A DNA stretch of 64,000 bases, taken from NCBI GenBank assembly GCA_049289295.1, contig JBATLL010000091.1, positions 1 to 64,000 of the forward strand, read 5' to 3'. This document shows positions 35,053 to 44,035 of the stretch, one piece after another (the first letter of the stretch is position 1; every line of letters begins with the position of its first letter). The position numbers and the translations under genes were made by a program. Source of the DNA: BOKV01 sp049289295 (GTDB lineage: Bacteria; Pseudomonadota; Alphaproteobacteria; Rhizobiales; Rhizobiaceae). Below the pieces are notes generated by a model. The model was not told the DNA's origin. It saw only the letters and a list, made by a program, of their open reading frames with translations, and made no database searches.

Positions 35053-36147
35053 TTGGCAGATTTTGAAGGCCTGATCAGGCAGGCTCTTGCGCGTCAGGAT
35101 GATACAGATCCCGACGTGCGTGAACGTATTTATCAGTCGTCTCGAAATGCGCTGGCCAAGATGATCGCGTCTGCCGGACCGCAGCCGCTTGATGTCGTCG
35201 AAAAACACCGCCAGACGCTGGAAATGTCGATCAACCGCATTGAATCGGGTTACGCACCGCTGCAACCAGAGCCGGTAGAGGAAGTCTCGGATGAACCGCA
35301 GTTCGATCATCGGGAACAGCCAGGCGCACACGGTGGTGGCGATGAGGACTGGTCGGTCGACGAAGCAGGCGATCCCGGAGTTGATATTCCTGAAACCGTC
35401 AGCATGGATGACGGTTATTCCGACCGTCCAGACGATGACTATTACGATGACAATCCGGATGACTTCTCGGTCAATCCCGAAGATTCAGGCATCTTGCGGC
35501 GTCGTGAATCCTCTTCGCGCAGGCTGTTTCTTGTCGGTGCAATCCTCGTCGCGTTGCTGGCACTGGCATGGGTCGGAAACACGCTCTACAGCGCCATATC
35601 CGGAAACCTCGCAGCAAGGAACACACCGCAAGCCCAGCAGGCGGAACAGGCGGCAAGTGACCAGGTCGAGGACGCGGTCTATATCGTGCTTCTTTCGCCC
35701 ACCGATACCGGTGCGCTGGTCACAGCCGGCAACGGAAGTGCGGAGATCGTCAATCAGTCCAACATCGAGATGATCCGACTGACCTCGCTGCGCCAGCAGT
35801 CGGACAAGGAAACGCCGGCCAATCCTATCCGTCTGGAGATCCAGCCGGGTGTAGTGGAACGGATTGCAGGACGAAAGGTCACGGTAGAAATCCTCGCCAA
35901 ATCCGGCACGTCGGGACCTGCAACCTTTGCTGTTGGCTGTCAGTTTTCAGACGAGGATATTTGCGGCCGCAAACGCTTCCGGGTTGGGCTTCAGCCTGAG
36001 GCAATCGTGTTCACGCTGGATGTGAAACAGCAGGCGGGAGCGGATAGCCCGGCCTATTTCTCGCTCAGCACCGACATAACCAGCTCGGCAGCTCTGACCG
36101 GGGCGGGCGATTCCATCGATATCCTGTACGCCCGCCTGCGGCTGTGA
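35053..36147 (+). CDS. Single-pass membrane protein of unknown function
   Basis: I do not recognise a defined domain. The 364-residue protein has a cytoplasmic N-terminal part (ADFEGLIRQALARQDDTDPDVRERIYQ), a very acidic low-complexity linker (about 80-150, with DDDYYDDNPDD), one membrane helix (about 157-178; LFLVGAILVALLALAWVG), and a periplasmic beta-rich domain of about 180 residues (VQLEIQPG-like strands, two cysteines in VGCQFSDEDICG). Proteins with a similar N terminus seem common in Hyphomicrobiales, but I know of no function. TTG 35053 is favoured because AGGGG (35039-35043) is nine bases away; TTG 35047 is possible. It is convergent with ppk2, with 16 bases between stops. Confidence 0.7.
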   Translation: MADFEGLIRQALARQDDTDPDVRERIYQSSRNALAKMIASAGPQPLDVVEKHRQTLEMSINRIESGYAPLQPEPVEEVSDEPQFDHREQPGAHGGGDEDWSVDEAGDPGVDIPETVSMDDGYSDRPDDDYYDDNPDDFSVNPEDSGILRRRESSSRRLFLVGAILVALLALAWVGNTLYSAISGNLAARNTPQAQQAEQAASDQVEDAVYIVLLSPTDTGALVTAGNGSAEIVNQSNIEMIRLTSLRQQSDKETPANPIRLEIQPGVVERIAGRKVTVEILAKSGTSGPATFAVGCQFSDEDICGRKRFRVGLQPEAIVFTLDVKQQAGADSPAYFSLSTDITSSAALTGAGDSIDILYARLRL

Positions 36148-36163
36148 AGGCGATGTGGCCAGG

Positions 36164-37051
36164 CTAGTCGTCGAAGTCGGCAGCGCTGCGCACGATGTTT
36201 TCGTCGATCTTGCCGATGACCTTGTCGTCCCTGCCATCATAGTCGAGCTTGGAGATGACATGCCTGATCGCATTGATCCTGGCGCGCCTCTTGTCGTTTG
36301 AGCGAACGATTGTCCACGGCCCATGCGCGGTATCGGTTGCCGCCAGCATCGTTTTTCGCGCGGCCGTGTAGGCATCCCAGTTCTGCAGCGCCTTGATATC
36401 GATGGGCGACAGTTTCCAGACCTTCAACGGGTCATGGCGCCGGTCATGGAAGCGCTTCAGTTGCATTTCCTGTCCGATGTTCAGCCAGATCTTGAAGAAA
36501 TGAATACCCTCATTGGCGATCATTTCTTCAAAGCGCGGTGTTTCCGCCAGGAATTTCTCGTGCTGCTGTTCGGTGCAAAAACCCATCACGGGCTCAACCC
36601 CGGCGCGATTGTACCAGGAGCGATCAAACATCACGAATTCACCTGAAGTCGGGAAGTTCTCGACATAGCGCTGAAAATACCATTGGCCGCGCTCGACATC
36701 GGAGGGCTTCGAAAGTGCCACTGCCCTCGCATTGCGCGGATTGAGAAACTGGCGAAACGTGTTGATCGTGCCGCCCTTGCCCGCAGCATCGCGCCCCTCG
36801 AACACCACCATGAGCCGGTTGCCGGTTTCCTGCAGCCAGTACTGGACCTTGACCAGTTCCTTCTGCAGGGCGGTGAGCTGATCCTCATACTCCTCACGCT
36901 TCATCTTCTTCGTGTAGGGAAAATTTCCACTTTCAAATGCCTTTCCGCCGACCCAGTCCGGCAATTTGGGATCATCCAGATCGAATTTCCGTTTCTTGCC
37001 AGCAACTTTCAGGGTCACAATGGGCGCGTCGGGTATCTGCATGTTTTTCAT
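36164..37051 (-). CDS. ppk2: Polyphosphate kinase 2
   Basis: A 295-residue P-loop kinase that transfers phosphate between polyphosphate and nucleoside diphosphates. Walker A is GRDAAGKGGTI; FDRSWYNRAGVEPVMGF, PRFEEMI and RHDPLKVWKLSPID are the lid and polyphosphate-channel motifs of the family. The length fits single-domain PPK2 enzymes. I chose ATG 37051 because conserved sequence begins soon after; the frame is open 33 codons further upstream into the phoR promoter region. It is divergent from phoR and next to the Pst phosphate transport operon, which links polyphosphate metabolism to phosphate supply. The same neighbour arrangement occurs in Sinorhizobium as I recall. Confidence 0.93.
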   Translation of the reverse strand: MKNMQIPDAPIVTLKVAGKKRKFDLDDPKLPDWVGGKAFESGNFPYTKKMKREEYEDQLTALQKELVKVQYWLQETGNRLMVVFEGRDAAGKGGTINTFRQFLNPRNARAVALSKPSDVERGQWYFQRYVENFPTSGEFVMFDRSWYNRAGVEPVMGFCTEQQHEKFLAETPRFEEMIANEGIHFFKIWLNIGQEMQLKRFHDRRHDPLKVWKLSPIDIKALQNWDAYTAARKTMLAATDTAHGPWTIVRSNDKRRARINAIRHVISKLDYDGRDDKVIGKIDENIVRSAADFDD

Positions 37052-37085
37052 TCCCGGATGACAACAAGGTTTCACAAACCTATTA

Positions 37086-37123
37086 CATGCCAGTGCTGGC
37101 GCAAAGTCGCTTTGCTTGGCATG
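37086..37123. promoter_or_regulatory. Nested inverted repeat between divergent ppk2 and phoR
   Basis: CATGCCA (37086-37092) pairs with TGGCATG (37117-37123). Inside, GCAAAG (37101-37106) pairs with CTTTGC (37110-37115). It lies between the two start codons and could be an operator shared by both genes or a 5' stem-loop of the phoR transcript. Confidence 0.4.
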
Positions 37124-37168
37124 GTTACGTCCCAATAGAGGCAATCGCATGCACCCACGGAAAATCGC

Positions 37169-38428
37169 ATGACTGGTGCACGGTCCGTCGCCCTTCGCTT
37201 CGCCATCCTTGCTGGCGTGCTTGGCGCATTCGTCTTCCTGAATCCGTCCCTTGCTACGATGCTACTGGCTGCAGTTGTTTTTTCTGCGGGCATGGTGACC
37301 CTCCTTCAGACAGGAAAGCGGGTCGACAGGAGCGACCAGAATCCGGAAAAAGCCATTGGGCTGAACGCCTCCACCAGGGCGGTTGCCGAAGCCTTTGGCG
37401 GCCCGGTCTATGTCCTGGATATGGCCGGAAACCTCATCTATGAAAACCGCGTGGCCAGAGCCGAGTTTGGTGCAAAGACCATTGGCAATCCCCTGACCTA
37501 CTGGTTTCGTCAGTCCGACCTGGCGACCTTTCTCAACGGGGTCATCAGGAGCGGGCAGGCAGCTTCAACCCATTACCACGACAAGGGTGCGCAGGAACGC
37601 TGGTTCGAAATTCATGCCGCACCCATACGCGGGGAAAGCGACACTGGCGCGCCAGCGGCCTATCTCGTGACTTTCACCGACCAGACCGAAATCCGTCGAG
37701 CCGACAGGATGCGAACCGACTTCGTTGCCAATGCAAGCCATGAACTTCGCACTCCGCTTACTTCGCTGCGCGGGTTTGCAGAAACCATCAAGGGTTCCGC
37801 CAGGCTGGATCCCAAGGCGACCCGCAAGTTTCTGGATGTGATGCTGGAACAGGCAGAGCGCATGTCCAGGCTGATCGATGATCTCCTGTCCCTGAGCCGG
37901 GTCGAAATGAAGGAGCACAGGAAGCCTTCCGAAAAGGTCGAACTCAGCGCGTTGCTCACCAATGTGATCAAGGGCATGGAGCCGTTGGCCGGAGGGCTGG
38001 GCGTGGAGATTTCGGCCAGATTGCCATCCGACCCGCTCGTGATAAACGGCGACATGGATGAACTCGTACAGGTCTTCCAGAACCTCATCGAGAACGCCTG
38101 CAAATATGGTCAGCAAGGTGGCAAGGTGGAAGTAAGTGCCAGATATGTGGCGGCTTCCAACGCCGATGTCGGCTGCATCGAGGTGGCAGTACGCGACTGG
38201 GGACCGGGAATAGCTGGCGAACACCTGCCCCGTCTCACAGAGAGATTTTATCGTGTTGATGTTGCAAAGAGCAGACAAGGACAGGGAACCGGTCTCGGGC
38301 TGGCGATCGTCAAGCATATCCTGAACCGGCATGGGACCAGGCTTGCCATTGCATCGCGCCCGGGTGAGGGCTCAACCTTTTCGATCAGATTTCCCCTGCC
38401 CGAGGAGAATTCTTTGAAAAAGCAATGA
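37169..38428 (+). CDS. phoR: Phosphate regulon sensor histidine kinase
   Basis: A 419-residue membrane sensor kinase of the PhoR type. It has two short N-terminal membrane helices (about 5-50), a PAS domain (about 70-175), a dimerisation domain with the phosphorylated histidine H191 in SHELRTPL, and an HATPase domain with NLIENACKYG, DWGPGI and GQGTGLGLAIVKHIL. It phosphorylates PhoB when phosphate is scarce and is held inactive by the Pst transporter and PhoU. The genes for all these partners follow on the same strand. The periplasmic sensing loop is minimal, as expected for PhoR. Confidence 0.93.
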   Translation: MTGARSVALRFAILAGVLGAFVFLNPSLATMLLAAVVFSAGMVTLLQTGKRVDRSDQNPEKAIGLNASTRAVAEAFGGPVYVLDMAGNLIYENRVARAEFGAKTIGNPLTYWFRQSDLATFLNGVIRSGQAASTHYHDKGAQERWFEIHAAPIRGESDTGAPAAYLVTFTDQTEIRRADRMRTDFVANASHELRTPLTSLRGFAETIKGSARLDPKATRKFLDVMLEQAERMSRLIDDLLSLSRVEMKEHRKPSEKVELSALLTNVIKGMEPLAGGLGVEISARLPSDPLVINGDMDELVQVFQNLIENACKYGQQGGKVEVSARYVAASNADVGCIEVAVRDWGPGIAGEHLPRLTERFYRVDVAKSRQGQGTGLGLAIVKHILNRHGTRLAIASRPGEGSTFSIRFPLPEENSLKKQ

Positions 38429-38443
38429 ATTCAATGACTTGAT

Positions 38444-38472
38444 CTGTCATAATAAGTTTGCGTACTCGTCAT
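38444..38472 (+). promoter_or_regulatory. Candidate PHO box upstream of pstS
   Basis: A perfect CTGTCAT half-site at 38444-38450 and an imperfect TCGTCAT at 38466-38472 lie 22 bases apart, which is two 11-bp PhoB steps. The half-site expected in between (38455-38461) does not match. It lies about 120 bases before the pstS start. Confidence 0.5.
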
Positions 38473-38592
38473 ACAACCATAGCAACAGGGCCGTAGCTTG
38501 GCCTTACCGGGGCACAACAAGCCTTGTGCAGCCAGAGCATGGCAACAACCGGCAAGCACTTTGACGTGACGCAACTCCAAAGGAGATTCACC

Positions 38593-39627
38593 GTGAAATC
38601 AGTTATCAAAACCGGCGTTGCCCTCGGCGCGCTGCTGCTCGCCGTTGGTGCGGCACAGGCTCGCGATCAGATCAAGATTGTCGGCTCCTCCACCGTTTTC
38701 CCATATTCACAGGCGGTTTCCGAAGAGTTCGCCAACAAGACAGGCAGGGCCGCACCGGTGCTGGAATCGACCGGCACTGGCGGCGGGTTCAAGGCTTTCT
38801 GCGCTGGTCTTGGCGAGGAATTCACAGATATAACCGGCGCTTCGCGCGCCATCAAGGAATCGGAAATCAAGCTTTGCGCCGACAATGGCGTCACCGACAT
38901 CACCGAAGCCCTTATTGGCTATGATGGCCTGTCGATCGCCATTTCGCGTTCAGGCGTCGACATCGATCTGACCGAAGAGCAGATATTCAAGGCGCTTGCA
39001 GCCGAATTGCCGGATGGCAAGGGTGGTTTCATCGCCAATCCGAACAAGAAATGGTCGGACATCGAAGCCTCGCTCCCGGACACGGAAATCCTTGCCTTTG
39101 GCCCGCCACCTACCTCCGGTACGCGTGACGCGTTCGTCGAGCTGGTCATGCACGACGGATGCAACAGTTTCGCAGGCATGAAGGAATTCAAGAAGGCCGA
39201 CGAAAAGAAGTGGAACGAAGTCTGTTCGCGCATGCGCCAGGACGGTCCTTTCGTCGAAGCGGGTGAGAACGACAACCTCATCGTTCAGCGCCTCGGAGCC
39301 GATCCCCACGCTGTCGGCATCTTCGGCTATTCGTTCCTGTATGAAAACAGCGACAAGCTGAAGGCCGTGAAGGTGAACAGCATCGAGCCGAACTTCGACA
39401 CCATCGCGGATGGGTCCTATCCGGTCGCGCGTCCGCTGTTCTTCTACGTCAAGAATGCTCACCGTGATGTCATCCCGGGCATGAAGGAATTCCTGGCCGA
39501 GTACATGTCCGAAGCAGCCCTGGGCAGCGACGGCTATCTGGCTGAGCGTGGACTGACACCGCTTTCCGATGAGAAGCGCATGGAAGTTACCGCAGCGGTT
39601 CTCGAAGCTCGCAAGCTCGGCATGTAA
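38593..39627 (+). CDS. pstS: Phosphate ABC transporter periplasmic binding protein
   Basis: A 344-residue periplasmic phosphate-binding protein. GTG 38593 follows AAAGGAGA (38579-38585), and the protein then starts with a clear signal peptide ending AAQA before RDQIKIVGSS. Phosphate-ligand motifs are VGSSTVFPYS, ESTGTGGGFKAFC and PPPTSGTRDAF. An ATG at 38524 is in frame but would put 23 residues in front of the signal. It is the first gene of pstSCAB-phoU-phoB and is separated from pstC by a stem-loop that should lower downstream expression relative to the binding protein. Confidence 0.95.
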   Translation: MKSVIKTGVALGALLLAVGAAQARDQIKIVGSSTVFPYSQAVSEEFANKTGRAAPVLESTGTGGGFKAFCAGLGEEFTDITGASRAIKESEIKLCADNGVTDITEALIGYDGLSIAISRSGVDIDLTEEQIFKALAAELPDGKGGFIANPNKKWSDIEASLPDTEILAFGPPPTSGTRDAFVELVMHDGCNSFAGMKEFKKADEKKWNEVCSRMRQDGPFVEAGENDNLIVQRLGADPHAVGIFGYSFLYENSDKLKAVKVNSIEPNFDTIADGSYPVARPLFFYVKNAHRDVIPGMKEFLAEYMSEAALGSDGYLAERGLTPLSDEKRMEVTAAVLEARKLGM

Positions 39628-39635
39628 CACCACAG

Positions 39636-39670
39636 GAGGCCATCCGCCCTGGCGGGTGGCCTCTTCCTTT
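39636..39670 (+). terminator. Stem-loop between pstS and pstC, probable attenuating terminator
   Basis: A 12-13 bp stem (39636-39663, one G-U pair, tight loop) followed by TTCCTTT. This position commonly holds a partial terminator or RNA-stabilising hairpin that makes the binding protein more abundant than the permease. Confidence 0.7.
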
Positions 39671-39705
39671 CACGTATCAGTCGCTGGAAACCCGGGAACA
39701 GTCGA

Positions 39706-41085
39706 ATGTTTGGTTATGCGGTCGTGTTGCTGCTGATCCTGTCGGTTTTTTCTGCCTATCTGAGCTACAGCAGGGCTGACCGGTTCTTGCTCGATGCCCG
39801 GGACCGCGCCGGCAAGGTTCACTCCCGTCCGGTCTACCACGCTGTCAACGGCGCGATCTGGACCGGCATTCCGGCCATGATCTTCCTTATCCTCTGGGTA
39901 ATGTTCAGCGGTACCGTTCTCGATACTGTCGTATCATCGGGTATCAGCGGGATCGAGGACCTGTCTTCGGCTGAAAATACCCTCCTCATTTCACAGATAC
40001 GCCAGGCCGCCGATGGCAAATCCTTTGGTGAAGTCACCGAGCAGGTCCGCCTTGCCGGAGAGAAGCTGAACCATCTGCGCGCTATCGCTGTCTGGCTGAT
40101 GGTAGGTGTTGCATCATCCATGGCTGTAATTGGTGCATTCCTTGGCCTTCGGGTGATTGCACCACGCTTCCAGGCCCGCCACAGCGTCGAACGCTCTGTG
40201 ACCTGGTTCATGCTGTTTGCCTCACTGGTGGCGATACTCACCACAGCCGGTATCGTTGTCTCGCTGGTCTATGAAGCGCTTGCGTTCTTCGCCAAGGTTC
40301 CGTTGAGCGAATTCCTGTTTGGCACGCGCTGGGAGCCGCAGATCGCACTTCGTGCTGACCAGGTAGCCGGGCAGGGTGCCTTCGGCATGTTGCCAGTACT
40401 GTTTGGCACAGTAGTGATTTCGGTCCTTGCCATGGCCGTGGCAGTCCCCGTCGGCATCTTGTCCGCCATTTATCTGACCGAATATGCCGGTTCGCGGCTT
40501 CGTTCCTTCGTCAAGCCGTTGCTGGAAATCCTCGCGGGCATTCCAACGGTGGTCTACGGATTTTTCGCGGTTCTAACGGTGGCACCGCTCATCCGCGATC
40601 TGGGGATGAAACTAGGCATCGCATCTTCCCCCAACAGCGCGCTGGCAGCTGGTGGGGTGATGGGAATCATGCTGATCCCGTTCATTTCATCGATTTCCGA
40701 TGACGCCCTTGCATCGGTTCCGCGAGCATTGCGCGAAGGTTCCTACGCTCTTGGGGCGACAAAGGGCGAGACGATCCGCAAGGTCCTGCTTCCTGCTGCC
40801 CTTCCGGGCATCGTCGGCGGCGTATTGCTTGCCTTGAGCCGTGCCATCGGTGAGACGATGATCGTGGTCATGGCTGCCGGCCTGATTGCCACGATGACCC
40901 TGAATCCCTTCGAAGCGGTAACCACTGTCACTGTCCAGATCGTGACGCTGCTGATCGGCGATTCCGAATTTGACAATCCAAAGACGCTTGCCGCTTTCGC
41001 CCTTGGCCTCGTCCTGTTCCTCATAACGCTTGGGCTGAACCTGATCGCCCTGCGCACGGTTCGCAAATACCGGGAGAAATATTGA
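39706..41085 (+). CDS. pstC: Phosphate ABC transporter permease PstC
   Basis: A 459-residue permease. The C-terminal half is the BPD-type transmembrane domain (EFLFGTRWEPQ, then the EAA-like loop RALREGSYALGATKGETIRKVLLPAALPGI that docks PstB). The N-terminal part (about 150 residues more than in Escherichia coli) has additional membrane segments and a periplasmic stretch; this longer form is usual in alphaproteobacteria. The stop codon shares one base with the pstA start. Confidence 0.95.
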   Translation: MFGYAVVLLLILSVFSAYLSYSRADRFLLDARDRAGKVHSRPVYHAVNGAIWTGIPAMIFLILWVMFSGTVLDTVVSSGISGIEDLSSAENTLLISQIRQAADGKSFGEVTEQVRLAGEKLNHLRAIAVWLMVGVASSMAVIGAFLGLRVIAPRFQARHSVERSVTWFMLFASLVAILTTAGIVVSLVYEALAFFAKVPLSEFLFGTRWEPQIALRADQVAGQGAFGMLPVLFGTVVISVLAMAVAVPVGILSAIYLTEYAGSRLRSFVKPLLEILAGIPTVVYGFFAVLTVAPLIRDLGMKLGIASSPNSALAAGGVMGIMLIPFISSISDDALASVPRALREGSYALGATKGETIRKVLLPAALPGIVGGVLLALSRAIGETMIVVMAAGLIATMTLNPFEAVTTVTVQIVTLLIGDSEFDNPKTLAAFALGLVLFLITLGLNLIALRTVRKYREKY

Positions 41086-42419
41086 TGTCCAGCGTTTCCA
41101 GAGCAGCCGACAAACGCTCCGCTGGTGCGATGCAGGTCGATTGGAAATCGCCTGCAATGAAGGCGCGCAGACAGGCTCGCTATCGTTCTGACCGCATTCT
41201 GCAGGGACTGGGCATCGGCGCGATCTGCGTTGCGCTGGGTTTTCTGCTGATCCTGGTGTCCACGATTGCCTATACCGGTTCCGATGCCCTGACGCAGACC
41301 CAGGTGCGTGTCACGGTTGATCTTGCCGATTCGGGTATAGACCGAATATCCAACGATCCGCAGAAGCAGACCGAAGCGTTGATGGCCGCCGACTGGCGCA
41401 AGATTTCCCGCAAGGCCTATCGGGCCATGGCGCCTGACCTGCCAAAATCCGCCGAACGCGACTACTTCGCCATTTTCACCCCGAACGGGCAATACATGAT
41501 GCGTGACGCGGTCATTGCCAATCCATCAAGGTTGGGGACCACGTTCCAGATCGACATTCCGTTTTCTGACCCGGTAGACCAGTTGGCCAAGGGTCTGTTC
41601 GATCGCAACCTTCCCCAGGATCAGAGGCGGGTAAACGACCGTCAGATCGAAATCTACGATCAGTTTGTCGAACAGGGCGTCGTTTCCAGTCCGATCAACT
41701 GGTCGATGCTGTTCAACAGCGACAGCCGCTTTCCCGAGCTTGCCGGTCTGTCAGGCGCGATTGCGGGCTCGTTCTGGTCGCTTCTTGTCTGCTTCGCCCT
41801 GAGTTTCCCGCTTGGCATAGCAGCAGCGATCTATCTCGAGGAATTTGCCCCGAGTAACCGGGTCACCGATTTTATCGAGATCAACATCAACAATCTGGCG
41901 GCCGTGCCATCCGTGGTTTTCGGGTTGCTCGGACTGGCTGTGTTCATCGGCTGGTTCGGCCTGCCGCGATCCGTCCCGCTGGTCGGCGGCATGGTACTTG
42001 CCCTGATGACCCTGCCGACCATCATCATTGTAACGCGGGCCGCGCTCACACAGGTCCCTTCTTCCATTCGAGAAGCTGCCCTGGGCATCGGAGCATCCAG
42101 GCACGAGGCGATCTTCCACCACATGTTGCCGCTGGCCATGCCGTCGATCCTCACGGGAACGATCATCGGCCTGGCCCAGGCACTCGGCGAGACTGCACCG
42201 CTGCTTCTCGTTGGCATGAACGCGTTCATCACCAGTCCGCCAGCCGGGATATTCGAACCTTCAACTGCCTTGCCGACACAGATTTACATTTGGGCAGACA
42301 GTCCTGAGCGCGGTTTCGTTTCGCGGACCTCTGCGGCCATTCTTGTCCTGCTCGGCTTCCTCGTCCTCATGAACACTATCGCGGTTTTCCTGCGGCACAG
42401 ATTTGAGCGTCGATGGTAG
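41085..42419 (+). CDS. pstA: Phosphate ABC transporter permease PstA
   Basis: A 444-residue permease, also longer than the enterobacterial version because of a periplasmic insertion (about residues 70-210) after the first membrane helix. The transmembrane domain contains the ABC-docking segment SSIREAALGIGASRHEAIFHHMLPLAMPSI. The start ATG overlaps the pstC stop (TGATG), so the two permease subunits are translationally coupled and likely produced in equal amounts. Confidence 0.95.
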   Translation: MSSVSRAADKRSAGAMQVDWKSPAMKARRQARYRSDRILQGLGIGAICVALGFLLILVSTIAYTGSDALTQTQVRVTVDLADSGIDRISNDPQKQTEALMAADWRKISRKAYRAMAPDLPKSAERDYFAIFTPNGQYMMRDAVIANPSRLGTTFQIDIPFSDPVDQLAKGLFDRNLPQDQRRVNDRQIEIYDQFVEQGVVSSPINWSMLFNSDSRFPELAGLSGAIAGSFWSLLVCFALSFPLGIAAAIYLEEFAPSNRVTDFIEININNLAAVPSVVFGLLGLAVFIGWFGLPRSVPLVGGMVLALMTLPTIIIVTRAALTQVPSSIREAALGIGASRHEAIFHHMLPLAMPSILTGTIIGLAQALGETAPLLLVGMNAFITSPPAGIFEPSTALPTQIYIWADSPERGFVSRTSAAILVLLGFLVLMNTIAVFLRHRFERRW

Positions 42420-42448
42420 GTCGGGCCAACAATCAGAAATGAGATGAG

Positions 42449-43264
42449 ATGAACATGCTTGCGCAAGACGAAAACTCAATGGCCGAAAAGGCCCTGCGCG
42501 GTGATCGCGCAGTCGCCATCGAGGCCCGGGACGTTTCGGTATTCTATGGCGACAAACAGGCCCTGTTTGACGTTGACCTCGACATCTATCGCAATGAGGT
42601 GACGGCTCTCATCGGACCGTCGGGATGTGGAAAGTCGACTTTCCTGCGCTGTCTCAACCGCATGAATGACACGATCGACATTTGCCGGGTCAAAGGCCAG
42701 CTCACGCTCGACGGCGAAGACATCTACAGCCCCTCCGTGGACGTTGTGGAATTGCGCGCCCGTGTCGGCATGGTTTTCCAGAAACCGAACCCGTTTCCAA
42801 AGTCGATCTATGAGAACATTGCCTATGGTCCGCGGATTCACGGTCTTGTTCGCCCGCGCTCGGAAATGGACGAACTCGTCACCTTGAGCCTGCAGCGAGC
42901 CGGGTTGTTCGAAGAGGTCAAGGATCGCCTGCAGGAACCTGGAACAGGCCTTTCCGGCGGCCAGCAGCAGCGCTTGTGCATTGCGCGCGCCATTGCAGTA
43001 AGTCCCGAAGTCATCCTGATGGACGAGCCCTGCTCGGCGCTTGATCCCATCGCCACCGCAAAGGTGGAGGAACTGATCGACGAGTTGCGCGCCAACTATA
43101 CAATTGTCATCGTTACCCATTCGATGCAGCAGGCTGCGCGTGTTTCGCAGCGTACCGCCATGTTCCATCTTGGAGAACTCGTCGAGGTTGGTGAGACTGA
43201 CGCAATCTTCACCAACCCGACGCAGCAAAAGACGCAGGACTACATTACCGGGCGTTACGGTTGA
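42449..43264 (+). CDS. pstB: Phosphate ABC transporter ATP-binding protein
   Basis: A 271-residue ABC ATPase. Walker A is GPSGCGKST, the Q-loop lies in MVFQKPNPFP, the signature is LSGGQQQRL, and Walker B is VILMDEPCSALDP. These are the exact PstB patterns. It energises PstCA and, from family knowledge, takes part in the PhoU/PhoR signalling complex. ATG 42449 is used; an in-frame ATG at 42479 would remove a poorly conserved N terminus. Confidence 0.96.
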   Translation: MNMLAQDENSMAEKALRGDRAVAIEARDVSVFYGDKQALFDVDLDIYRNEVTALIGPSGCGKSTFLRCLNRMNDTIDICRVKGQLTLDGEDIYSPSVDVVELRARVGMVFQKPNPFPKSIYENIAYGPRIHGLVRPRSEMDELVTLSLQRAGLFEEVKDRLQEPGTGLSGGQQQRLCIARAIAVSPEVILMDEPCSALDPIATAKVEELIDELRANYTIVIVTHSMQQAARVSQRTAMFHLGELVEVGETDAIFTNPTQQKTQDYITGRYG

Positions 43265-43317
43265 TCAGACGCGAATCTGCTTGAATGCGTGATCCTGCTT
43301 GAACGAAGGAACTTGGA

Positions 43318-44001
43318 ATGAGCCAGCACACGGTTTCCGCCTTTGATGAGGACCTGAAATACATACGCCTCAAGATCACCGAAATGGGTGGTCGCGCCGA
43401 GGAGATGCTCGCCCAGTCCGTGGCCGCGCTGACCAGGGGCGATACCGTTCTGGCTGAAAGCGTGATTGAAAGAGACCTTACGCTCGACCGGCTGCAATTC
43501 GAACTGGATGAGCGCATTGTTCTGGTGATCGCGAGGCGCCAGCCGATGGCGGCGGATCTTCGCGAGATCGTGGCTGCCTTGCGCATGGGCAATGATCTCG
43601 AACGGGCCGGCGACATGGGAAAGAACATCGCCAAGCGCGTGAAGGAAATGACCGAGTTCGTCTATCCAAGGCGGCTGGCCCATGGCCTGGAAACACTGGC
43701 GTCCCTTGGCCTGGAACAGTTGAAGGGCGCGATTGATGCATATGTGAACCGTGATATCGCCAGAGCAGCAGAAGTGCTTGAGCGTGATGACGAAATCGAC
43801 ACGGTCTACACGTCGCTGTTTCGTGAACTGCTCACCTACATGATGGAAGACCCGCGCAACATCACCTATTGCACGCACCTTCTTTTCTGCGCCAAGAACA
43901 TCGAGCGCATAGGCGACCATGCAACCAATATCGTCGAGGAAGTTCGCTACATGGTCACCGGTGAATCCGAACTGTCACAGCACGGAACGCGTATCGAATG
44001 A
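43318..44001 (+). CDS. phoU: Phosphate-specific transport system accessory protein
   Basis: A 227-residue all-helical protein made of two PhoU three-helix repeats. The metal-cluster motifs LERAGDMGKNIAKR and IERIGDHATNIVEE (E/DxxxD types) mark each repeat. It restrains PhoR when phosphate is plentiful and modulates Pst activity. It is positioned between pstB and phoB in the operon, as in most alphaproteobacteria. Confidence 0.95.
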   Translation: MSQHTVSAFDEDLKYIRLKITEMGGRAEEMLAQSVAALTRGDTVLAESVIERDLTLDRLQFELDERIVLVIARRQPMAADLREIVAALRMGNDLERAGDMGKNIAKRVKEMTEFVYPRRLAHGLETLASLGLEQLKGAIDAYVNRDIARAAEVLERDDEIDTVYTSLFRELLTYMMEDPRNITYCTHLLFCAKNIERIGDHATNIVEEVRYMVTGESELSQHGTRIE

Positions 44002-44035
44002 CGCCTATTCGAACGTCCGGATGGAGATGCAGGTC

